Assembly: GCA_963693305.1 (NCBI GenBank)
Contig: OY855908.1
Coordinates: 21,072,493 to 21,136,492 of the forward strand
Reading direction: 5' to 3'
DNA: 64,000 bases
Source of the DNA: Meandrina meandrites
Lineage: Eukaryota; Cnidaria; Anthozoa; Scleractinia; Meandrinidae
The notes beneath the pieces were generated by a model. That model had not been told where the DNA came from. It saw only the letters and a program-made list of their open reading frames with translations, and ran no database searches. Shown here in pieces: positions 37,731-52,299 of the stretch. Positions within the stretch are counted from its first letter, which is position 1. Each line of letters begins with the position of its first letter. A program made the translations under genes and the position numbers.

Positions 37731-39458
37731 TTTTGGAAATTGGGCTCTGTTGGTGAAAATCGCAGCAAATGCGCTGCCCGAGCTGAGAACATGCCAAAAT
37801 GAATTTTCCAGGCCGAATCTGAAATTTTTTTGAATTTCGGCTCTCTTGGTGAAAATCGCTGCAAATGCGCTGCCCGAGCTGAGAACATGCCATAATGAAT
37901 TTTCCAGGCCGAATCTGAAATTTTTTTGAAATTGGGCTCTCTTGGTGAAAATCGCTGCAAATGCGCTGCCCGAGCTGAGAACATGCCAAAATGAATTTTC
38001 CAGGCCGAATCTGAAATTTTTTGGAAATTGGGCTCTGTTGGTGAAAATCGCAGCAAATGCGCTGCCCGAGCTGAGAACATGCCAAAATGAATTTTCCAGG
38101 CCGAATCTGAAATTTTTTTGAATTTCGGCTCTCTTGGTGAAAATCGCTGCAAATGCGCTGCCCGAGCTGAGAACATGCCATAATGAATTTTCCAGGCCGA
38201 ATCTGAAATTTTTTTGAAATTGGGCTCTCTTGGTGAAAATCGCTGCAAATGCGCTGCCCGAGCTGAGTACATGCCAAAATGAATTTTCCAGGTCGAGTCT
38301 GAAATTTTATTGAAATTGGGCTCTCTTTGTGAAAATCGCTGCAAATGCGCTGCCCGAGCTGAGAACATGCCAAAACGAATTTTCCAGGCCGAATCTGAAA
38401 TTTTTTTGAAATTGGGCTCTCTTGGTGAAAATCGCTGCAAATGCGCTGCCCGAGCTGAGTACATGCCAAAATGAATTTTCCAGGCCGAATCTGAAATTTT
38501 TTTGAAATTGGGCTCTCTTTGTGAAAATCGCTGCAAATGCGCTGCCCGAGCTGAGAACATGCCAAAATGAATTTTCCAGGCCGAGTCTGAAATTTTATTG
38601 AAATTGGGCTCTCTTTGTGAAAATCGCTGCAAATGCGCTGCCCGAGCTGAGAACATGCCATAATGAATTTTCCAGGCCGAATCTGAAATTTTTTTGAAAT
38701 TGGGCTCTCTTGGTGAAAATCGCTGCAAATGCGCTGCCCGAGCTGAGTACATGCCAAAATGAATTTTCCAGGTCGAGTCTGAAATTTTATTGAAATTGGG
38801 CTCTCTTTGTGAAAATCGCTGCAAATGCGCTGCCCGAGCTGAGAACATGCCAAAACGAATTTTCCAGGCCGAATCTGAAATTTTTTTGAAATTGGGCTCT
38901 CTTGGTGAAAATCGCTGCAAATGCGCTGCCCGAGCTGAGTACATGCCAAAATGAATTTTCCAGGCCGAGTCTGAAATTTTATTGAAATTGGGCTCTCTTT
39001 GTGAAAATCGCTGCAAATGCGCTGCCCGAGCTGAGAACATGCCAAAATGAATTTTCCAGGCCGAATCTGAAATTTTTTATAAATTCGGCTCTCTTGGTGA
39101 AAATCGCTGCAAATGCGCTGCCCGAGCTGAGTACATGCCAAAATGAATTTTCCAGGCCGAATCTGAAATTTTTTTGAAATTGGGCTCTCTTGGTGAAAAT
39201 CGCTGCAAATGCGCTGCCCGAGCTGAGAACATGCCAAAATGAATTTTCCAGGCCGAAACTGAAATTTTTTTGAAATTCGGCTCTCTTGGTGAAAATCGCT
39301 GCAAATGCGCTGCCCGAGCTGAGTACATGCCAAAATGAATTTTCCAGGCCGAGTCTGAAATTTTATTGAAATTGGGCTCTCTTTGTGAAAATCGCTGCAA
39401 ATGCGCTGCCCGAGCTGAGAACATGCCAAAATGAATTTTCCAGGCCGAATCTGAAATT

Positions 39459-40322
39459 TTTTATAAATTCGGCTCTCTTGGTGAAAATCGCTGCAAATGC
39501 GCTGCCCGAGCTGAGTACATGCCAAAATGAATTTTCCAGGCCGAATCTGAAATTTTTTTGAAATTGGGCTCTCTTGGTGAAAATCGCTGCAAATGCGCTG
39601 CCCGAGCTGAGAACATGCCAAAATGAATTTTCCAGGCCGAAACTGAAATTTTTTTGAAATTCGGCTCTCTTGGTGAAAATCGCTGCAAATGCGCTGCCCG
39701 AGCTGAGTACATGCCAAAATGAATTTTCCAGGCCGAGTCTGAAATTTTATTGAAATTGGGCTCTCTTTGTGAAAATCGCTGCAAATGCGCTGCCCGAGCT
39801 GAGAACATGCCAAAATGAATTTTCCAGGCCGAATCTGAAATTTTTTTGAATTTCGGCTCTCTTGGTGAAAATCGCTGCAAATGCGCTGCCCGAGCTGAGA
39901 ACATGCCATAATGAATTTTCCAGGCCGAATCTGAAATTTTTTTGAAATTGGGCTCTCTTGGTGAAAATCGCTGCAAATGCGCTGCCCGAGCTGAGTACAT
40001 GCCAAAATGAATTTTCCAGGTCGAGTCTGAAATTTTATTGAAATTGGGCTCTCTTTGTGAAAATCGCTGCAAATGCGCTGCCCGAGCTGAGAAAATGCCA
40101 AAACGAATTTTCCAGGCCGAATCTGAAATTTTTTTGAAATTGGGCTCTCTTGGTGAAAATCGCTGCAAATGCGCTGCCCGAGCTGAGTACATGCCAAAAT
40201 GAATTTTCCAGGCCGAGTCTGAAATTTTATTGAAATTGGGCTCTCTTTGTGAAAATCGCTGCAAATGCGCTGCCCGAGCTGAGAACATGCCAAAATGAAT
40301 TTTCCAGGCCGAATCTGAAATT
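39459..40322 (+). repeat. Nine-monomer HOR, dispersed copy
   Basis: Same monomer order as the tandem pair at 41763-43490, including GAGAAAATGCC at 40089, 24 monomers before the first of that pair. It runs from one type A monomer to the next. Confidence 0.85.
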
Positions 40323-41762
40323 TTTTATAAATTCGGCTCTCTTGGTGAAAATCGCTGCAAATGCGCTGCCCGAGCTGAGTACATGCCAAAATGAATTTTC
40401 CAGGCCGAATCTGAAATTTTTTTGAAATTGGGCTCTCTTGGTGAAAATCGCTGCAAATGCGCTGCCCGAGGTGAGAACATGCCAAAATGAATTTTCCAGG
40501 CCGAATCTGAAATTTTTTATAAATTCGGCTCTCTTGGTGAAAATCGCTGCAAATGCGCTGCCCGAGCTGAGTACATGCCAAAATGAATTTTCCAGGCCGA
40601 ATCTGAAATTTTTTTGAAATTGGGCTCTCTTGGTGAAAATCGCTGCAAATGCGCTGCCCGAGCTGAGAACATGCCAAAATGAATTTTCCAGGCCGAGTCT
40701 GAAATTTTATTGAAATTGGGCTCTCTTTGTGAAAATCGCTGCAAATGCGCTGCCCGAGCTGAGAACATGCCATAATGAATTTTCCAGGCCGAATCTGAAA
40801 TTTTTTTGAAATTGGGCTCTCTTGGTGAAAATCGCTGCAAATGCGCTGCCCGAGCTGAGTACATGCCAAAATGAATTTTCCAGGTCGAGTCTGAAATTTT
40901 ATTGAAATTGGGCTCTCTTTGTGAAAATCGCTGCAAATGCGCTGCCCGAGCTGAGAACATGCCAAAACGAATTTTCCAGGCCGAATCTGAAATTTTTTTG
41001 AAATTGGGCTCTCTTGGTGAAAATCGCTGCAAATGCGCTGCCCGAGCTAAGTACATGCCAAAATGAATTTTCCAGGCCGAAACTGAAATTTTTTTGAAAT
41101 TCGGCTCTCTTGGTGAAAATCGCTGCAAATGCGCTGCCCGAGCTGAGTACATGCCAAAATGAATTTTCCAGGCCGAATCTGAAATTTTTTTGAAATTGGG
41201 CTCTCTTTGTGAAAATCGCTGCAAATGCGCTGCCCGAGCTGAGAACATGCCAAAATGAATTTTCCAGGCCGAGTCTGAAATTTTATTGAAATTGGGCTCT
41301 CTTTGTGAAAATCGCTGCAAATGCGCTGCCCGAGCTGAGAACATGCCAAAATGAATTTTCCAGGCCGAAACTGAAATTTTTTTGAAATTGGGCTCTCTTG
41401 GTGAAAATCGCTGCAAATGCGCTGCCCGAGCTGAGTACATGCCAAAATGAATTTTCCAGGCCGAATCTGAAATTTTTTTGAAATTGGGCTCTCTTGGTGA
41501 AAATCGCTGCAAATGCGCTGCCCGAGCTGAGAACATGCCAAAATGAATTTTCCAGGCCGAATCTGAAATTTTTTTGAAATTGGGCTCTCTTGGTGAAAAT
41601 CGCTGCAAATGCGCTGCCCGAGCTGAGTACATGCCAAAATGAATTTTCCAGGCCGAGTCTGAAATTTTATTGAAATTGGGCTCTCTTTGTGAAAATCGCT
41701 GCAAATGCGCTGCCCGAGCTGAGAACACGCCAAAATGAATTTTCCAGGCCGAATCTGAAATT

Positions 41763-43490
41763 TTTTATAAATTCGGCTCTCTTGGTGAAAATCGCTGCAA
41801 ATGCGCTGCCCGAGCTGAGTACATGCCAAAATGAATTTTCCAGGCCGAATCTGAAATTTTTTTGAAATTGGGCTCTCTTGGTGAAAATCGCTGCAAATGC
41901 GCTGCCCGAGCTGAGAACATGCCAAAATGAATTTTCCAGGCCGAAACTGAAATTTTTTTGAAATTCGGCTCTCTTGGTGAAAATCGCTGCAAATGCGCTG
42001 CCCGAGCTGAGTACATGCCAAAATGAATTTTCCAGGCCGAGTCTGAAATTTTATTGAAATTGGGCTCTCTTTGTGAAAATCGCTGCAAATGCGCTGCCCG
42101 AGCTGAGAACATGCCAAAATGAATTTTCCAGGCCGAATCTGAAATTTTTTTGAATTTCGGCTCTCTTGGTGAAAATCGCTGCAAATGCGCTGCCCGAGCT
42201 GAGAACATGCCATAATGAATTTTCCAGGCCGAATCTGAAATTTTTTTGAAATTGGGCTCTCTTGGTGAAAATCGCTGCAAATGCGCTGCCCGAGCTGAGT
42301 ACATGCCAAAATGAATTTTCCAGGTCGAGTCTGAAATTTTATTGAAATTGGGCTCTCTTTGTGAAAATCGCTGCAAATGCGCTGCCCGAGCTGAGAAAAT
42401 GCCAAAACGAATTTTCCAGGCCGAATCTGAAATTTTTTTGAAATTGGGCTCTCTTGGTGAAAATCGCTGCAAATGCGCTGCCCGAGCTGAGTACATGCCA
42501 AAATGAATTTTCCAGGCCGAGTCTGAAATTTTATTGAAATTGGGCTCTCTTTGTGAAAATCGCTGCAAATGCGCTGCCCGAGCTGAGAACATGCCAAAAT
42601 GAATTTTCCAGGCCGAATCTGAAATTTTTTATAAATTCGGCTCTCTTGGTGAAAATCGCTGCAAATGCGCTGCCCGAGCTGAGTACATGCCAAAATGAAT
42701 TTTCCAGGCCGAATCTGAAATTTTTTTGAAATTGGGCTCTCTTGGTGAAAATCGCTGCAAATGCGCTGCCCGAGCTGAGAACATGCCAAAATGAATTTTC
42801 CAGGCCGAAACTGAAATTTTTTTGAAATTCGGCTCTCTTGGTGAAAATCGCTGCAAATGCGCTGCCCGAGCTGAGTACATGCCAAAATGAATTTTCCAGG
42901 CCGAGTCTGAAATTTTATTGAAATTGGGCTCTCTTTGTGAAAATCGCTGCAAATGCGCTGCCCGAGCTGAGAACATGCCAAAATGAATTTTCCAGGCCGA
43001 ATCTGAAATTTTTTTGAATTTCGGCTCTCTTGGTGAAAATCGCTGCAAATGCGCTGCCCGAGCTGAGAACATGCCATAATGAATTTTCCAGGCCGAATCT
43101 GAAATTTTTTTGAAATTGGGCTCTCTTGGTGAAAATCGCTGCAAATGCGCTGCCCGAGCTGAGTACATGCCAAAATGAATTTTCCAGGTCGAGTCTGAAA
43201 TTTTATTGAAATTGGGCTCTCTTTGTGAAAATCGCTGCAAATGCGCTGCCCGAGCTGAGAAAATGCCAAAACGAATTTTCCAGGCCGAATCTGAAATTTT
43301 TTTGAAATTGGGCTCTCTTGGTGAAAATCGCTGCAAATGCGCTGCCCGAGCTGAGTACATGCCAAAATGAATTTTCCAGGCCGAGTCTGAAATTTTATTG
43401 AAATTGGGCTCTCTTTGTGAAAATCGCTGCAAATGCGCTGCCCGAGCTGAGAACATGCCAAAATGAATTTTCCAGGCCGAATCTGAAATT
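41763..43490 (+). repeat. Nine-monomer (864-bp) HOR, two tandem copies
   Basis: Units 41763-42626 and 42627-43490 each run from a type A monomer to the next. Each contains D, C after GAAACTG, E, D' with CCATAATG, D with CAGGTC, E with the rare GAGAAAATGCC plus AAAACGAAT, D with GAGTAC, and E. Reading the two units side by side I see no base difference. GAGAAAATGCC occurs at 42393 and 43257. The monomer just upstream of the pair has a private AACACGCC, so the identity does not extend further left. Confidence 0.88.
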
Positions 43491-46400
43491 TTTTATAAAT
43501 TCGGCTCTCTTGGTGAAAATCGCTGCAAATGCGCTGCCCGAGCTGAGTACATGCCAAAATGAATTTTCCAGGCCGAATCTGAAATTTTTTTGAAATTGGG
43601 CTCTCTTGGTGAAAATCGCTGCAAATGCGCTGCCCGAGGTGAGAACATGCCAAAATGAATTTTCCAGGCCGAATCTGAAATTTTTTATAAATTCGGCTCT
43701 CTTGGTGAAAATCGCTGCAAATGCGCTGCCCGAGCTGAGTACATGCCAAAATGAATTTTCCAGGCCGAATCTGAAATTTTTTTGAAATTGGGCTCTCTTG
43801 GTGAAAATCGCTGCAAATGCGCTGCCCGAGCTGAGAACATGCCAAAATGAATTTTCCAGGCCGAGTCTGAAATTTTATTGAAATTGGGCTCTCTTTGTGA
43901 AAATCGCTGCAAATGCGCTGCCCGAGCTGAGAACATGCCATAATGAATTTTCCAGGCCGAATCTGAAATTTTTTTGAAATTGGGCTCTCTTGGTGAAAAT
44001 CGCTGCAAATGCGCTGCCCGAGCTGAGTACATGCCAAAATGAATTTTCCAGGTCGAGTCTGAAATTTTATTGAAATTGGGCTCTCTTTGTGAAAATCGCT
44101 GCAAATGCGCTGCCCGAGCTGAGAACATGCCAAAACGAATTTTCCAGGCCGAATCTGAAATTTTTTTGAAATTGGGCTCTCTTGGTGAAAATCGCTGCAA
44201 ATGCGCTGCCCGAGCTGAGTACATGCCAAAATGAATTTTCCAGGCCGAAACTGAAATTTTTTTGAAATTCGGCTCTCTTGGTGAAAATCGCTGCAAATGC
44301 GCTGCCCGAGCTGAGTACATGCCAAAATGAATTTTCCAGGCCGAATCTGAAATTTTTTTGAAATTGGGCTCTCTTTGTGAAAATCGCTGCAAATGCGCTG
44401 CCCGAGCTGAGAACATGCCAAAATGAATTTTCCAGGCCGAGTCTGAAATTTTATTGAAATTGGGCTCTCTTTGTGAAAATCGCTGCAAATGCGCTGCCCG
44501 AGCTGAGAACATGCCAAAATGAATTTTCCAGGCCGAAACTGAAATTTTTTTGAAATTGGGCTCTCTTGGTGAAAATCGCTGCAAATGCGCTGCCCGAGCT
44601 GAGTACATGCCAAAATGAATTTTCCAGGCCGAATCTGAAATTTTTTTGAAATTGGGCTCTCTTGGTGAAAATCGCTGCAAATGCGCTGCCCGAGCTGAGA
44701 ACATGCCAAAATGAATTTTCCAGGCCGAATCTGAAATTTTTTTGAAATTGGGCTCTCTTGGTGAAAATCGCTGCAAATGCGCTGCCCGAGCTGAGTACAT
44801 GCCAAAATGAATTTTCCAGGCCGAGTCTGAAATTTTATTGAAATTGGGCTCTCTTTGTGAAAATCGCTGCAAATGCGCTGCCCGAGCTGAGAACATGCCA
44901 AAATGAATTTTCCAGGCCGAAACTGAAATTTTTTTGAAATTCGGCTCTCTTGGTGAAAATCGCTGCAAATGCGCTGCCCGAGCTGAGTACATGCCAAAAT
45001 GAATTTTCCAGGCCGAGTCTGAAATTTTATTGAAATTGGGCTCTCTTTGTGAAAATCGCTGCAAATGCGCTGCCCGAGCTGAGAACATGCCAAAATGAAT
45101 TTTCCAGGCCGAATCTGAAATTTTTTTGAATTTCGGCTCTCTTGGTGAAAATCGCTGCAAATGCGCTGCCCGAGCTGAGAACATGCCATAATGAATTTTC
45201 CAGGCCGAATCTGAAATTTTTTTGAAATTGGGCTCTCTTGGTGAAAATCGCTGCAAATGCGCTGCCCGAGCTGAGAACATGCCAAAATGAATTTTCCAGG
45301 CCGAATCTGAAATTTTTTGGAAATTGGGCTCTGTTGGTGAAAATCGCAGCAAATGCGCTGCCCGAGCTGAGAACATGCCAAAATGAATTTTCCAGGCCGA
45401 ATCTGAAATTTTTTTGAATTTCGGCTCTCTTGGTGAAAATCGCTGCAAATGCGCTGCCCGAGCTGAGAACATGCCATAATGAATTTTCCAGGCCGAATCT
45501 GAAATTTTTTTGAAATTGGGCTCTCTTGGTGAAAATCGCTGCAAATGCGCTGCCCGAGCTGAGAACATGCCAAAATGAATTTTCCAGGCCGAATCTGAAA
45601 TTTTTTGGAAATTGGGCTCTGTTGGTGAAAATCGCAGCAAATGCGCTGCCCGAGCTGAGAACATGCCAAAATGAATTTTCCAGGCCGAGTCTGAAATTTT
45701 ATTGAAATTGGGCTCTCTTTGTGAAAATCGCTGCAAATGCGCTGCCCGAGCTGAGAACATGCCAAAATGAATTTTCCAGGCCGAATCTGAAATTTTTTTG
45801 AAATTGGGCTCTCTTGGTGAAAATCGCTGCAAATGCGCTGCCCGAGCTGAGAACATGCCAAAATGAATTTTCCAGGCCGAGTCTGAAATTTTATTGAAAT
45901 TGGGCTCTCTTTGTGAAAATCGCTGCAAATGCGCTGCCCGAGCTGAGAACATGCCATAATGAATTTTCCAGGCCGAATCTGAAATTTTTTTGAAATTGGG
46001 CTCTCTTGGTGAAAATCGCTGCAAATGCGCTGCCCGAGCTGAGTACATGCCAAAATGAATTTTCCAGGTCGAGTCTGAAATTTTATTGAAATTGGGCTCT
46101 CTTTGTGAAAATCGCTGCAAATGCGCTGCCCGAGCTGAGAACATGCCAAAACGAATTTTCCAGGCCGAATCTGAAATTTTTTTGAAATTGGGCTCTCTTG
46201 GTGAAAATCGCTGCAAATGCGCTGCCCGAGCTGAGTACATGCCAAAATGAATTTTCCAGGCCGAGTCTGAAATTTTATTGAAATTGGGCTCTCTTTGTGA
46301 AAATCGCTGCAAATGCGCTGCCCGAGCTGAGAACATGCCAAAATGAATTTTCCAGGCCGAATCTGAAATTTTTTATAAATTCGGCTCTCTTGGTGAAAAT

Positions 46401-46739
46401 CGCTGCAAATGCGCTGCCCGAGCTGAGTACATGCCAAAATGAATTTTCCAGGCCGAATCTGAAATTTTTTTGAAATTGGGCTCTCTTGGTGAAAATCGCT
46501 GCAAATGCGCTGCCCGAGGTGAGAACATGCCAAAATGAATTTTCCAGGCCGAATCTGAAATTTTTTATAAATTCGGCTCTCTTGGTGAAAATCGCTGCAA
46601 ATGCGCTGCCCGAGCTGAGTACATGCCAAAATGAATTTTCCAGGCCGAATCTGAAATTTTTTTGAAATTGGGCTCTCTTGGTGAAAATCGCTGCAAATGC
46701 GCTGCCCGAGCTGAGAACATGCCAAAATGAATTTTCCAG

Positions 46740-48200
46740 GCCGAGTCTGAAATTTTATTGAAATTGGGCTCTCTTTGTGAAAATCGCTGCAAATGCGCTG
46801 CCCGAGCTGAGAACATGCCAAAATGAATTTTCCAGGCCGAAACTGAAATTTTTTTGAAATTCGGCTCTCTTGGTGAAAATCGCTGCAAATGCGCTGCCCG
46901 AGCTGAGTACATGCCAAAATGAATTTTCCAGGCCGAATCTGAAATTTTTTTGAAATTGGGCTCTCTTTGTGAAAATCGCTGCAAATGCGCTGCCCGAGCT
47001 GAGAACATGCCAAAATGAATTTTCCAGGCCGAGTCTGAAATTTTATTGAAATTGGGCTCTCTTTGTGAAAATCGCTGCAAATGCGCTGCCCGAGCTGAGA
47101 ACATGCCAAAATGAATTTTCCAGGCCGAAACTGAAATTTTTTTGAAATTCGGCTCTCTTGGTGAAAATCGCTGCAAATGCGCTGCCCGAGCTGAGTACAT
47201 GCCAAAATGAATTTTCCAGGCCGAATCTGAAATTTTTTTGAAATTGGGCTCTCTTTGTGAAAATCGCTGCAAATGCGCTGCCCGAGCTGAGAACATGCCA
47301 AAATGAATTTTCCAGGCCGAGTCTGAAATTTTATTGAAATTGGGCTCTCTTTGTGAAAATCGCTGCAAATGCGCTGCCCGAGCTGAGAACATGCCAAAAT
47401 GAATTTTCCAGGCCGAGTCTGAAATTTTATTGAAATTGGGCTCTCTTTGTGAAAATCGCTGCAAATGCGCTGCCCGAGCTGAGAACATGCCAAAATGAAT
47501 TTTCCAGGCCGAAACTGAAATTTTTTTGAAATTCGGCTCTCTTGGTGAAAATCGCTGCAAATGCGCTGCCCGAGCTGAGTACATGCCAAAATGAATTTTC
47601 CAGGCCGAATCTGAAATTTTTTTGAAATTGGGCTCTCTTTGTGAAAATCGCTGCAAATGCGCTGCCCGAGCTGAGAACATGCCAAAATGAATTTTCCAGG
47701 CCGAGTCTGAAATTTTATTGAAATTGGGCTCTCTTTGTGAAAATCGCTGCAAATGCGCTGCCCGAGCTGAGAACATGCCAAAATGAATTTTCCAGGCCGA
47801 AACTGAAATTTTTTTGAAATTCGGCTCTCTTGGTGAAAATCGCTGCAAATGCGCTGCCCGAGCTGAGTACATGCCAAAATGAATTTTCCAGGCCGAATCT
47901 GAAATTTTTTTGAAATTGGGCTCTCTTGGTGAAAATCGCTGCAAATGCGCTGCCCGAGCTGAGAACATGCCAAAATGAATTTTCCAGGCCGAATCTGAAA
48001 TTTTTTTGAAATTGGGCTCTCTTGGTGAAAATCGCTGCAAATGCGCTGCCCGAGCTGAGTACATGCCAAAATGAATTTTCCAGGCCGAGTCTGAAATTTT
48101 ATTGAAATTGGGCTCTCTTTGTGAAAATCGCTGCAAATGCGCTGCCCGAGCTGAGAACATGCCAAAATGAATTTTCCAGGCCGAAACTGAAATTTTTTTG
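46740..48200 (+). repeat. 288-bp trimers of the E-C-D type, with spacers
   Basis: GAAACTG tags occur at 46839, 47127, 47511, 47799 and 48183. Spacing alternates between three and four monomers (288 and 384 bp). The first 384-bp interval contains an additional E monomer next to another E (near 47.4 kb). The second ends in a D-D step. Confidence 0.8.
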
Positions 48201-48359
48201 AAATTCGGCTCTCTTGGTGAAAATCGCTGCAAATGCGCTGCCCGAGCTGAGTACATGCCAAAATGAATTTTCCAGGCCGAGTCTGAAATTTTATTGAAAT
48301 TGGGCTCTCTTTGTGAAAATCGCTGCAAATGCGCTGCCCGAGCTGAGAACATGCCAAAA

Positions 48360-49050
48360 TGAATTTTCCAGGCCGAATCTGAAATTTTTTTGAATTTCGG
48401 CTCTCTTGGTGAAAATCGCTGCAAATGCGCTGCCCGAGCTGAGAACATGCCATAATGAATTTTCCAGGCCGAATCTGAAATTTTTTTGAAATTGGGCTCT
48501 CTTGGTGAAAATCGCTGCAAATGCGCTGCCCGAGCTGAGAACATGCCAAAATGAATTTTCCAGGCCGAATCTGAAATTTTTTGGAAATTGGGCTCTGTTG
48601 GTGAAAATCGCAGCAAATGCGCTGCCCGAGCTGAGAACATGCCAAAATGAATTTTCCAGGCCGAATCTGAAATTTTTTTGAATTTCGGCTCTCTTGGTGA
48701 AAATCGCTGCAAATGCGCTGCCCGAGCTGAGAACATGCCATAATGAATTTTCCAGGCCGAATCTGAAATTTTTTTGAAATTGGGCTCTCTTGGTGAAAAT
48801 CGCTGCAAATGCGCTGCCCGAGCTGAGAACATGCCAAAATGAATTTTCCAGGCCGAATCTGAAATTTTTTGGAAATTGGGCTCTGTTGGTGAAAATCGCA
48901 GCAAATGCGCTGCCCGAGCTGAGAACATGCCAAAATGAATTTTCCAGGCCGAATCTGAAATTTTTTTGAATTTCGGCTCTCTTGGTGAAAATCGCTGCAA
49001 ATGCGCTGCCCGAGCTGAGAACATGCCATAATGAATTTTCCAGGCCGAAT
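48360..49050 (+). repeat. 288-bp trimers of the D'-D-B type
   Basis: CCATAATG tags at 48450, 48738 and 49026 are spaced 288 bp. B monomers between them all have CGCAGC. This is the cleanest three-copy run of this trimer. Two-copy runs lie at 36360-36760 and 37730-38200 and another at 45120-45660. Confidence 0.8.
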
Positions 49051-50210
49051 CTGAAATTTTTTTGAAATTGGGCTCTCTTGGTGAAAATCGCTGCAAATGC
49101 GCTGCCCGAGCTGAGTACATGCCAAAATGAATTTTCCAGGTCGAGTCTGAAATTTTATTGAAATTGGGCTCTCTTTGTGAAAATCGCTGCAAATGCGCTG
49201 CCCGAGCTGAGAACATGCCAAAACGAATTTTCCAGGCCGAATCTGAAATTTTTTTGAAATTGGGCTCTCTTGGTGAAAATCGCTGCAAATGCGCTGCCCG
49301 AGCTGAGTACATGCCAAAATGAATTTTCCAGGCCGAATCTGAAATTTTTTTGAAATTGGGCTCTCTTTGTGAAAATCGCTGCAAATGCGCTGCCCGAGCT
49401 GAGAACATGCCAAAATGAATTTTCCAGGCCGAATCTGAAATTTTTTATAAATTCGGCTCTCTTGGTGAAAATCGCTGCAAATGCGCTGCCCGAGCTGAGT
49501 ACATGCCAAAATGAATTTTCCAGGCCGAATCTGAAATTTTTTTGAAATTGGGCTCTCTTGGTGAAAATCGCTGCAAATGCGCTGCCCGAGGTGAGAACAT
49601 GCCATAATGAATTTTCCAGGCCGAATCTGAAATTTTTTTGAAATTGGGCTCTCTTGGTGAAAATCGCTGCAAATGCGCTGCCCGAGCTGAGTACATGCCA
49701 AAATGAATTTTCCAGGTCGAGTCTGAAATTTTATTGAAATTGGGCTCTCTTTGTGAAAATCGCTGCAAATGCGCTGCCCGAGCTGAGAACATGCCAAAAC
49801 GAATTTTCCAGGCCGAATCTGAAATTTTTTTGAAATTGGGCTCTCTTGGTGAAAATCGCTGCAAATGCGCTGCCCGAGCTGAGTACATGCCAAAATGAAT
49901 TTTCCAGGCCGAGTCTGAAATTTTATTGAAATTGGGCTCTCTTTGTGAAAATCGCTGCAAATGCGCTGCCCGAGCTGAGAACATGCCAAAATGAATTTTC
50001 CAGGCCGAATCTGAAATTTTTTATAAATTCGGCTCTCTTGGTGAAAATCGCTGCAAATGCGCTGCCCGAGCTGAGTACATGCCAAAATGAATTTTCCAGG
50101 CCGAATCTGAAATTTTTTTGAAATTGGGCTCTCTTGGTGAAAATCGCTGCAAATGCGCTGCCCGAGGTGAGAACATGCCAAAATGAATTTTCCAGGCCGA
50201 ATCTGAAATT

Positions 50211-51074
50211 TTTTATAAATTCGGCTCTCTTGGTGAAAATCGCTGCAAATGCGCTGCCCGAGCTGAGTACATGCCAAAATGAATTTTCCAGGCCGAATCT
50301 GAAATTTTTTTGAAATTGGGCTCTCTTGGTGAAAATCGCTGCAAATGCGCTGCCCGAGCTGAGAACATGCCAAAATGAATTTTCCAGGCCGAAACTGAAA
50401 TTTTTTTGAAATTCGGCTCTCTTGGTGAAAATCGCTGCAAATGCGCTGCCCGAGCTGAGTACATGCCAAAATGAATTTTCCAGGCCGAGTCTGAAATTTT
50501 ATTGAAATTGGGCTCTCTTTGTGAAAATCGCTGCAAATGCGCTGCCCGAGCTGAGAACATGCCAAAATGAATTTTCCAGGCCGAATCTGAAATTTTTTTG
50601 AATTTCGGCTCTCTTGGTGAAAATCGCTGCAAATGCGCTGCCCGAGCTGAGAACATGCCATAATGAATTTTCCAGGCCGAATCTGAAATTTTTTTGAAAT
50701 TGGGCTCTCTTGGTGAAAATCGCTGCAAATGCGCTGCCCGAGCTGAGTACATGCCAAAATGAATTTTCCAGGTCGAGTCTGAAATTTTATTGAAATTGGG
50801 CTCTCTTTGTGAAAATCGCTGCAAATGCGCTGCCCGAGCTGAGAAAATGCCAAAACGAATTTTCCAGGCCGAATCTGAAATTTTTTTGAAATTGGGCTCT
50901 CTTGGTGAAAATCGCTGCAAATGCGCTGCCCGAGCTGAGTACATGCCAAAATGAATTTTCCAGGCCGAGTCTGAAATTTTATTGAAATTGGGCTCTCTTT
51001 GTGAAAATCGCTGCAAATGCGCTGCCCGAGCTGAGAACATGCCAAAATGAATTTTCCAGGCCGAATCTGAAATT
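50211..51074 (+). repeat. Nine-monomer HOR, dispersed copy
   Basis: Same order as the copies at 39459 and 41763, with GAGAAAATGCC at 50841, 79 monomers after the second tandem copy. It is flanked on both sides by A-D(CGAGGTGAG)-A monomers. Confidence 0.85.
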
Positions 51075-52299
51075 TTTTATAAATTCGGCTCTCTTGGTGA
51101 AAATCGCTGCAAATGCGCTGCCCGAGCTGAGTACATGCCAAAATGAATTTTCCAGGCCGAATCTGAAATTTTTTTGAAATTGGGCTCTCTTGGTGAAAAT
51201 CGCTGCAAATGCGCTGCCCGAGGTGAGAACATGCCAAAATGAATTTTCCAGGCCGAATCTGAAATTTTTTATAAATTCGGCTCTCTTGGTGAAAATCGCT
51301 GCAAATGCGCTGCCCGAGCTGAGTACATGCCAAAATGAATTTTCCAGGCCGAATCTGAAATTTTTTTGAAATTGGGCTCTCTTGGTGAAAATCGCTGCAA
51401 ATGCGCTGCCCGAGCTGAGAACATGCCAAAATGAATTTTCCAGGCCGAATCTGAAATTTTATTGAAATTGGGCTCTCTTTGTGAAAATCGCTGCAAATGC
51501 GCTGCCCGAGCTGAGAACATGCCATAATGAATTTTCCAGGCCGAATCTGAAATTTTTTTGAAATTGGGCTCTCTTGGTGAAAATCGCTGCAAATGCGCTG
51601 CCCGAGCTGAGTACATGCCAAAATGAATTTTCCAGGTCGAGTCTGAAATTTTATTGAAATTGGGCTCTCTTTGTGAAAATCGCTGCAAATGCGCTGCCCG
51701 AGCTGAGAACATGCCAAAACGAATTTTCCAGGCCGAATCTGAAATTTTTTTGAAATTGGGCTCTCTTGGTGAAAATCGCTGCAAATGCGCTGCCCGAGCT
51801 GAGTACATGCCAAAATGAATTTTCCAGGCCGAGTCTGAAATTTTATTGAAATTGGGCTCTCTTTGTGAAAATCGCTGCAAATGCGCTGCCCGAGCTGAGA
51901 ACATGCCAAAATGAATTTTCCAGGCCGAATCTGAAATTTTTTATAAATTCGGCTCTCTTGGTGAAAATCGCTGCAAATGCGCTGCCCGAGCTGAGTACAT
52001 GCCAAAATGAATTTTCCAGGCCGAATCTGAAATTTTTTTGAAATTGGGCTCTCTTGGTGAAAATCGCTGCAAATGCGCTGCCCGAGGTGAGAACATGCCA
52101 AAATGAATTTTCCAGGCCGAATCTGAAATTTTTTATAAATTCGGCCCTCTTGGTGAAAATCGCTGCAAATGCGCTGCCCGAGCTGAGTACATGCCAAAAT
52201 GAATTTTCCAGGCCGAATCTGAAATTTTTTTGAAATTGGGCTCTCTTGGTGAAAATCGCTGCAAATGCGCTGCCCGAGCTGAGAACATGCCAAAATGAA

